Assembly (NCBI RefSeq): GCF_002101555.1
Contig: NZ_LQOL01000086.1
Location: 1 to 33,366, forward strand
Source: Mycolicibacterium canariasense
GTDB lineage: Bacteria; Actinomycetota; Actinomycetes; Mycobacteriales; Mycobacteriaceae
DNA length: 33,366 nt
Direction: 5' to 3'
Shown here: positions 28,244 through 33,366 of the stretch, piece by piece
How the letters are laid out: each line of letters starts with the position of its first letter
How positions within the stretch are numbered: position 1 is the first letter of the stretch
The notes under the pieces: model-generated
Databases searched by the model: none
Told to the model about the DNA's origin: nothing
The model's input: only the letters and a program-made list of their open reading frames with translations
Position numbers and translations under genes: made by a program

Positions 28244-28878
28244 CCGGTCACCAACGATCCCTGCTGCGGCAGCGCCTCGACCTCGACACGCGCATAATTC
28301 GCGCCGGCCCAGTGGTAGGGGCTGTTCTTGTTCGCGTTGTCCGACCACGGTTCTGGTGTCCAGACGATGCAGCGGTACCAGATGCGGAACGTCTCCCCCG
28401 GCTGGAGGAGTCGCGGCTGCAGTTCGGAGACGGTGGAGACGGGGTTCCACATCCACTGCTTGCCGGGCTTCGGCTCGGCCACACTGTTGGTGCCGAGGTC
28501 GATCGCGGAGCCGCATTTGGAGTTGTAGGTGGTGGTGCAGATCGGCACGGACGGTTGGTCGTCGACGGCGATGGTGTAGCGGTCCCGGAATTCGATGGCG
28601 TTGGGTTGCGACACCACCCATTTGCGGGGTCCGCGGGTCAGGTTGACGACCAGGGCTTGCGGGAGTGGGGTGTCGTTGCGCCATGATGCCTGCAGGTTGA
28701 GCAGTTGGCGGCCGGGTAGCGGGATCTCGGCTTGAATCGGGCCGTCGGAGGAGGATCGGCATATCTCGTCGATCACCGGGCGTGGTACGGAGTGTGGTTG
28801 GAGGTAGAGGGTTCCTTCGGTGGTGACGCCGAGGTTTTCGTCGACGCACACGTTGGTGGTGACCCAGTCCAGCGGCAT
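28240..28878 (-). CDS. Minor tail protein, paralogue 1 (212 aa)
   Basis: A 212-aa beta-rich protein: LLNLQASWRNDTPLPQALVV, RDRYTIAVDDQPSVPICTT, QPGETFRIWYRCIVWTPEPW. First of three consecutive coupled genes with similar central motifs. No Shine-Dalgarno before ATG 28878 (the flank is C-rich); a TACCCT box (28890-28885) 6 nt upstream may start a leaderless message. Probably a tail-tip protein. Confidence 0.7.
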   Translation of the reverse strand: MPLDWVTTNVCVDENLGVTTEGTLYLQPHSVPRPVIDEICRSSSDGPIQAEIPLPGRQLLNLQASWRNDTPLPQALVVNLTRGPRKWVVSQPNAIEFRDRYTIAVDDQPSVPICTTTYNSKCGSAIDLGTNSVAEPKPGKQWMWNPVSTVSELQPRLLQPGETFRIWYRCIVWTPEPWSDNANKNSPYHWAGANYARVEVEALPQQGSLVTG

Positions 28879-28884
28879 GGCGGG

Positions 28885-28890
28885 AGGGTA
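28885..28890 (-). promoter_or_regulatory. Candidate -10 box before tandem tail genes
   Basis: TACCCT on the minus strand, 6 nt before the ATG at 28878, in the 46-nt gap after the zinc-ribbon gene. It would drive the three tandem paralogues and the genes beyond. Confidence 0.4.
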
Positions 28891-28924
28891 ACGAGGTCAG
28901 GTGAGACAGGCCGAGAACACTGAC

Positions 28925-29191
28925 TTATGTCGGCCATGGCAGCTTGAGGGTCATCCGATCAAGCATCACCGGATCGGTCATGTACGCCGGTACCCAGTCC
29001 TGCGCGTATCCGCAGTTATTCGGGCACATCCAGCCGTCTGCGGTTGCGATCAGGGTCGAGTGTGGTGTGCATTTACCGCAGGTAAACGGGTGAATGTGCG
29101 CCTCGCGTTGGAAGCGGTTGATCACTGCCACCTGTTCAGGGGTCCAGGGTGCGTGAAGCGTCCGGCCCCAGCCTTCGGGTAGCTCGCTCAT
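28925..29191 (-). CDS. Zinc-ribbon phage protein (88 aa)
   Basis: Starts at ATG 29191 with GAGAGGAAA close upstream. Contains WTPEQVAVINRFQRE, HPFTCGKC (Cys 38 and 41), then LIATADGWMCPNNCGYAQDW (Cys 56 and 60). This HPFTCG...ADGWxCP...QDW pattern is a widespread small actinophage protein of unknown function that probably binds one zinc. It is unusual to see it inside the tail gene run rather than among early genes, and gaps on both sides set it apart. Confidence 0.75.
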   Translation of the reverse strand: MSELPEGWGRTLHAPWTPEQVAVINRFQREAHIHPFTCGKCTPHSTLIATADGWMCPNNCGYAQDWVPAYMTDPVMLDRMTLKLPWPT

Positions 29192-29258
29192 GGTTTCCTC
29201 TCCACGCCGATAACCGAGCGGAACGTAACCCGCAGACCCGACATGGCGGATGTTTCAC

Positions 29259-29274
29259 GGCGTGGTTTCACGCC
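29259..29274. repeat. Hairpin directly after the 162-aa tail gene
   Basis: GGCGTG-N4-CACGCC starts on the base after the stop codon of the gene at 29275 (minus strand). The 6-bp GC-rich stem is not followed by a T-tract. It may pause transcription or stabilise the mRNA end; the 83-nt gap ends in the ribosome site of the zinc-ribbon gene. Confidence 0.45.
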
Positions 29275-29763
29275 TCAGGAGATCTGAACCGACACATCCG
29301 TCCCGCCCGTCAAATTCGTCCAATCCGCCCGCAACGTCCCCGACGGCGCAATCAACGTCCACGGCCCACCCGCCGACCCCGACACCAACACCGACGACGA
29401 ATCCAACGCAGTGTCCAAGTCGATGATCCGCTGCGCCACCGTCGCCGCAGACGCGTTATACGCGATGTTCGCCGTCGGCAACTTGTTGTAGTACAGGATG
29501 AACGACCCGCCCGTCGGCCCCCCGAGCAGCGTGATCGTCTTCCGCCACAACCCCGTCTGCGTCACCACAGCGTCCGTTGTGCGCGCCAACGCGCTGAGGT
29601 TGATCGACTGCCGGCCCGGAGACGTCAACCACGCCTCACCATCCCGATCATTCAACCGCCACCCTGCCGCGCGCTGCGTCTCCAACGCCCGTAACCGCTG
29701 ATCAAACTCCCGCATCCACTCCTGATCAGTACGCGGCCGCCGCCCCTGAGCTTGATTGCTCAC
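29275..29763 (-). CDS. Minor tail protein (162 aa)
   Basis: ATGA overlap with the hub-like gene. The N-terminus (DQEWMREFDQRLRALETQR) is a coiled coil; the rest is beta-rich (LWRKTITLLGGPTGGSFILY, AATVAQRIIDLDTALDS, WTLIAPSGTLRADWTNLTGG). A helical start feeding into a beta domain fits a trimeric tail-tip protein. Family not known to me. Confidence 0.7.
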   Translation of the reverse strand: MSNQAQGRRPRTDQEWMREFDQRLRALETQRAAGWRLNDRDGEAWLTSPGRQSINLSALARTTDAVVTQTGLWRKTITLLGGPTGGSFILYYNKLPTANIAYNASAATVAQRIIDLDTALDSSSVLVSGSAGGPWTLIAPSGTLRADWTNLTGGTDVSVQIS

Positions 29764-30821
29764 GAGTCCGTCCCCCCAGTCGACGACTTAGCCGCCTTAC
29801 CCAGATCGGTTTTCGGAAGCACCGACTCGAGATTCACACCCACCGACTCATCACCCGACGCGGTGTTCACCTCGATGCCCTCCAACTCCACCCTCGTCTG
29901 GATCCCGAACGTCTCAACCTCGAACCGCGTCGAGGGGATCAAGTGGCTGATATCGACCGGGGCGTCCGGGTGTAGCTTCGCCCCGCCAGGAATGGTGATT
30001 GCATCCCGGATGAAACCCGTCTGCCGGACGTACTGGTCAGCTGCCCGTTGCACATTCCCCACCGCGAACATGTCCTCGATGTTCACGATCTTCTGCAAAT
30101 GCAGGCCACCCATCGGCAGGTTCGCCCGCGCCAAATCCTCAGCTCCCCGAACCAGCACCTCGTTGAACGACCCCTGTCCGTCGCGAACCCACTTCAACCC
30201 ACCCTCAAGGAAGTCCTGCTCCCCCAACGCAGTTATCGCCCGAGACGATGCCGGCCCCAACACTGGAACACCCGACACCACAGACCAATACAGGCCCAGC
30301 CCGGCCAACTGCTCAATCACCGACGCAACATCCTGCTCATCCTGCTTCAGCTGAAAGTCGATCGGATCACCCTCCGGATCGCGACGGACGATCGGACGAA
30401 GAGGAAGGTTGTGTTGACGCGCAATATGCCCATACAGGTCCGCGGCAATGTCAGCGACATCTGTTGTCTCATAGCGCTTCGAGATGGGCACATTAGTGGC
30501 CTTCGCAAACACAGACACGTCCATCGCGGTGAGAGTGACAGTGTCGTAGTCACCTTCGGCGTACACGATAGGACCGGTCCAGTACAGGTCTTCACCAGAA
30601 GAGTCGTACACCGAGAGCCAGTGCAGCCAAGGCGTGATCAGTTCCCGGGGGTTCAGTTCTGGTGCAACGGGGGCAGTGAGGTCGCAGCGGGATGTCTCGC
30701 GCAGCGTCCGGGTCCATTTCAGCGATGTTTGGTGCTCGGGTAGGAACTGGTAGAGCTGCACGCTCTTTCCGCCGACCATGGTGTGAACGACGATGGATTG
30801 CCAGGGGTCAACGACGCTCAT
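29760..30821 (-). CDS. Minor tail protein, hub-like (353 aa)
   Basis: A 353-aa protein after the large minor tail gene (4-nt overlap). The N-terminal half (KSVQLYQFLPEHQTSLKWTR, CDLTAPVAP, DLYWTGPIVYAEGDYDTVTL) has the layout of baseplate-hub or tail-associated proteins of siphoviruses: a beta barrel describing position (ITPWLHWLSVYD), then a helical insertion (VADIAADLYGHIARQHNLP, VASVIEQLAGLGLYWSVV). It is the second gene after the tape measure, the usual place of the Tal/hub protein. Its exact role is inferred from position and style. Confidence 0.75.
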   Translation of the reverse strand: MSVVDPWQSIVVHTMVGGKSVQLYQFLPEHQTSLKWTRTLRETSRCDLTAPVAPELNPRELITPWLHWLSVYDSSGEDLYWTGPIVYAEGDYDTVTLTAMDVSVFAKATNVPISKRYETTDVADIAADLYGHIARQHNLPLRPIVRRDPEGDPIDFQLKQDEQDVASVIEQLAGLGLYWSVVSGVPVLGPASSRAITALGEQDFLEGGLKWVRDGQGSFNEVLVRGAEDLARANLPMGGLHLQKIVNIEDMFAVGNVQRAADQYVRQTGFIRDAITIPGGAKLHPDAPVDISHLIPSTRFEVETFGIQTRVELEGIEVNTASGDESVGVNLESVLPKTDLGKAAKSSTGGTDS

Positions 30822-32380
30822 GGTTGCCGGTCCGCCAACGTGATTCGGATGTCATTCAGGTCAACGTTGCCTGGTGCCTGTGCGACGAGTTCCCAGCAGT
30901 CCGATCGGTCGATCACCGGCGGCCGCCACGGTCCGCCCCGCGGGGTGTTGACGATGCCGACCGGGCGCCGCTTCCGACCATCCAACTCCACCCAGTACCG
31001 GCCGCTGATCCCATCCAAGATCAGCGTCGCGGTCGCCGGCAGACCGGTCACCTGCAGCGGGAACCGGTTGTCCTCACAGCGGACGTCGGTGTTGCAGCGC
31101 CGCCAATACAGCTGGAACGTCAACGACTTCGACCCGGTGTTTGTGATCCTGGTGGTTACCGCGGTCTCGCCGCCGCGCAGCGGGGTATCCAACGTCGGCA
31201 CCCCGAACACGTGCTCACGGATCGCGCACACCGGCAAACATCCACCACACGACGGCGGCGGGGTCGTCACGATCTCGATGACCTCCGGCGTGCAATCCTC
31301 CGCGAACAACACCTGCATGTCCTCGCACGTATCCGGCTCCGCGCAATCCCCCGCATGCACCCAGTTGATCGGCACCGTCGACACCGAATCCCACTCAACG
31401 TCGATGTTCACCAACGGCAAGTAGGCGTACGGCTTCGTCGCCGTCATCTCCCACGTCACCCGATACACACTCGCCTGGCTGCCCTTGCCCATCGCGTCGT
31501 CGATCACATCGGTGATCTCGATGGCCTTCGAATAGACAACCCCGTGCATCTCCCGCACCAAATCGTCAGGGATGACACGAGAATCCCCCGGGTGCGCCGC
31601 GAAGTACTTGAGGGTCGAATCGGTGCGGTCCTTCGTCTCCCGCAACCTGGCGGACAGCCACTCCAGCCCAAACGTCACACCCGCATTCGATGAACCGATC
31701 AACAGGGCCTCGAACGTGATCGTCTGCGACGTGTCGCGGTGCGCGCCCGCCACAGCCCCCGAACCCACGAGCTCAGTGATCGGGCGGGAGATCGCGGTGG
31801 TGTCCAAGCCGCGGACATCCATCACCCAGATACCGCCGAACTCCGCCGCCTCCGGGACACGGGTTGTGTACCAGGGCGCCAACTCCGGCCGATACACGGT
31901 GTCACCCAGGAATTGCTGCAGCCCGTCCCACGAGTCGTCGTACCCGATCTGTAGCCGGCAGTCCGCGAATGGGTTGTCTTCCCAGCAGCGGCCCGAGATT
32001 TCGGCCAGGCCTGGCCCGAAGCGGCGGGATCCGTTCGGCGGTGACCAGAAGTTGCCCACCCGTACTGAGTCGGTGGGGATTTGGAACAGGCCGGGCCGCA
32101 CCTCGACCAGGCCGCAGCCGCCGTCAGTGACACCCTCCTCGAAATACAAGCCCTCGGGGTCCTCTTCGAGGCCGTCCGGGTCGTACATACCAGGCGACAC
32201 CTGCGTCAGGACGGGCAGGTACATGCCTGAGCCGGGTGGTTCTTCGATCATGCGCGGCCGGTTCGCGGGCGTGAACATGGCGAGGTCGTTGGTGGGGGTG
32301 TTGCGGCCGAGGTGGGCCACCACGCGCGAGGTGTTGGTGAGTTCGGTGCCGTTCAACGCGAAGAATCCACGAAAAGGCAT
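30818..32380 (-). CDS. Large minor tail protein, distal-tail-like (520 aa)
   Basis: First gene after the tape measure gene, with GAAGGA about 8 nt before ATG 32380. Opens with RGFFALNGTELTNTSRVVAH, typical of actinophage minor tail proteins, and has a central region (SQTITFEALLIGSSNAGVTF, VYRVTWEMTATKPYAYL) like distal-tail (Dit) proteins. Around residues 350-390 it is unusually Cys-rich (CAEPDTCEDM, CTPEVI, PSCGGCLPVC), perhaps a metal or disulphide knot. It probably joins tube and tip. Confidence 0.75.
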   Translation of the reverse strand: MPFRGFFALNGTELTNTSRVVAHLGRNTPTNDLAMFTPANRPRMIEEPPGSGMYLPVLTQVSPGMYDPDGLEEDPEGLYFEEGVTDGGCGLVEVRPGLFQIPTDSVRVGNFWSPPNGSRRFGPGLAEISGRCWEDNPFADCRLQIGYDDSWDGLQQFLGDTVYRPELAPWYTTRVPEAAEFGGIWVMDVRGLDTTAISRPITELVGSGAVAGAHRDTSQTITFEALLIGSSNAGVTFGLEWLSARLRETKDRTDSTLKYFAAHPGDSRVIPDDLVREMHGVVYSKAIEITDVIDDAMGKGSQASVYRVTWEMTATKPYAYLPLVNIDVEWDSVSTVPINWVHAGDCAEPDTCEDMQVLFAEDCTPEVIEIVTTPPPSCGGCLPVCAIREHVFGVPTLDTPLRGGETAVTTRITNTGSKSLTFQLYWRRCNTDVRCEDNRFPLQVTGLPATATLILDGISGRYWVELDGRKRRPVGIVNTPRGGPWRPPVIDRSDCWELVAQAPGNVDLNDIRITLADRQP

Positions 32381-32394
32381 GGGCTAGTCCTTCC

Positions 32395-33366
32395 TCATGG
32401 GATCAGGGCGCTCAGGCGGTCGTACACAGCCTGGCCGGTGTCGGGTCCCCCGCCGGGGACGATGATCGTGGCGTGAATATCCGTTTTGTGGGTGTCGCCG
32501 CCGTACCCCTTGCCGCGGCCGACGCGGCCCATGGCTTCCTCGAACGCGATGGTCTGCCGCGGATCCAGCACGCGTTCGGGCTTGATGGTGTTCTTCGGCA
32601 TGAACCCGATGTCCTTGGCCAAGCCGCCCTCGTCGAAGAACCCGCCGGCGATACCACCAATACCACCGACCAGGCCCCCGATCAGGCCCGCCACCCCGCC
32701 GAACAGGGTTTGGAACAGCTTCGGGATGTCGAAGATCTGGAAGATCGACGACGGCAACACCTGCGAAATACCCTCGATCAGGGTCGACAGGCCATTGGTG
32801 AGCAGGGAGCCCAGGAACTCGGTGAAGATCTGCCCGCCGGTCTGCGCGATCGACCCCAACGCGGACACGGCGGCGTTGGTGATGCCACCAGCCGCGCCAC
32901 CAGCACCGGGCGCGACCGCGTTCACACCCATACCCACCGCCGACGAGATCGCCTGCGTACCAAAGTTGATCGCCGCCTGAATCGCCGAATTGATCAGCGG
33001 CATGATGATCTTCTCGATCACGTACTTGACGACACCGATGATCACCTGGGTCAGGATCCGGACGCGTTCCTTGTTGACGGTGTCCTTCGACGATTGGTTG
33101 CGGTCGATCAGCCCGGATGAGTCGGAGGCGAGCCGCCCGGACGCGTCGAAGCGTTGGAAGTCGCCGCGGAATTCGCGGATCTGGGAGGCCATGTTGTGCA
33201 GCGTGTCCCGGGACTGGATTTCGACACCGATGATCTTCAGCAGAATGCTGATGAGCATGTTGACGATGCCGCCGATGATGGGGATCTCCGACAGGCCGAA
33301 GAAGTCGGCGCCGACGGTGTCGTTGACGACACCACCATCAGCGAAGCGCGGCAGCCGTGACCCGAT
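32395..33366 (-). CDS. Tape measure protein, C-terminal part (partial)
   Basis: The reading frame stays open to the right edge, so the true start is outside the window; an internal Met at 33258 is not the start. The visible 323 residues include the RFADGGVVNDT motif often seen near the end of tape measure proteins, hydrophobic Gly-rich segments (FGGVAGLIGGLVGGIGGIAG, GAGGAAGGITNAAVSALGSI) and a C-terminus with KGYGGDTHKTDIHATIIVP. It sets tail length and passes through the tube at DNA entry. It lies just upstream of the minor tail genes as usual. Confidence 0.85.
   Translation of the reverse strand: MGSRLPRFADGGVVNDTVGADFFGLSEIPIIGGIVNMLISILLKIIGVEIQSRDTLHNMASQIREFRGDFQRFDASGRLASDSSGLIDRNQSSKDTVNKERVRILTQVIIGVVKYVIEKIIMPLINSAIQAAINFGTQAISSAVGMGVNAVAPGAGGAAGGITNAAVSALGSIAQTGGQIFTEFLGSLLTNGLSTLIEGISQVLPSSIFQIFDIPKLFQTLFGGVAGLIGGLVGGIGGIAGGFFDEGGLAKDIGFMPKNTIKPERVLDPRQTIAFEEAMGRVGRGKGYGGDTHKTDIHATIIVPGGGPDTGQAVYDRLSALIP

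Noticed and set aside
27638..28849. 403-aa version of the middle tail paralogue
   Set aside because: Its first 200 codons are an out-of-frame shadow of the upstream tail gene; the ATGA start at 28243 is clearly better.
1..33366. CRISPR array, insertion sequence or rRNA
   Set aside because: No regularly spaced repeats, no transposase frame and no rRNA-like sequence were seen.

Overview
The window is a stretch of a temperate, long-tailed dsDNA phage (siphovirus-like) of a high-GC actinobacterium, most likely Mycobacterium or a close mycolic-acid relative. This rests on a two-domain LysA-type endolysin (M15 peptidase plus GH19 lysozyme/chitinase-like domain), on accessory genes of families I know mainly from mycobacteria (CDGP-type secreted protein, DUF3263, DUF732-like protein, a Cys-rich ribbon protein), and on GC-rich codon use. 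The attP region lies between the two arms with phage genes on both sides. The sequence is therefore a virion or circular form (or an attP-containing contig), not a prophage ending in host DNA.

Left arm, 1-12404, minus strand: an almost unbroken early operon. Most junctions are 4-nt ATGA/GTGA or 5-nt TGATG overlaps. Reading with transcription (right to left): Cro-like regulator, unknown gene, Rha/KilAC-type antirepressor, excisionase-like HTH, small Cys-rich and unknown genes, secreted and membrane proteins, an HTH protein fused to a DUF7352-like domain, a RecE-like exonuclease and RecT-like annealing protein, a clamp-like protein, RusA resolvase, DUF1508-like and ParB-like proteins, a cytosine-C5 methyltransferase split in two around a zinc-ribbon gene, and a partial DUF5131 (Gp37/Gp68) protein.

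Centre, 12405-15299: a divergent repressor/Cro control region rich in CTTGT boxes, then a plus-strand lysogeny cassette (HTH repressor, ImmA/IrrE metalloprotease, DUF3263, tyrosine integrase). It ends in an intrinsic terminator and an attP core identical in form to the 3' half of a tRNA, bracketed by 17-bp direct repeats that look like integrase arm sites. Next, 15300-15991, is a plus-strand pair (membrane protein and secreted CDGP-like protein) with its own promoter, a candidate lysogenic-conversion pair.

Right arm, 16119-33366, minus strand: from the right edge, the end of the tape measure protein, two large minor tail/hub proteins, a set of smaller tail proteins (three of them apparent tandem paralogues), fibre-like proteins with repeats, an FN3 domain and jelly-roll-like ends, and a large tail protein carrying a GH5-like (clan GH-A) glycosidase domain. 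Then come two tiny genes, endolysin, holin and several small membrane proteins. A small plus-strand zinc-motif/transmembrane gene (19785-19949) sits between tail and lysis genes. Head genes must lie off the right edge.

Most notable: the split methyltransferase, a G7 run that fuses two genes and would restore an ATGA-coupled pair if one base shorter, the GH5-like tail glycosidase, the host-like secreted gene beside attP, and a recurring TANNNT box 6-8 nt before starts that lack a Shine-Dalgarno sequence.
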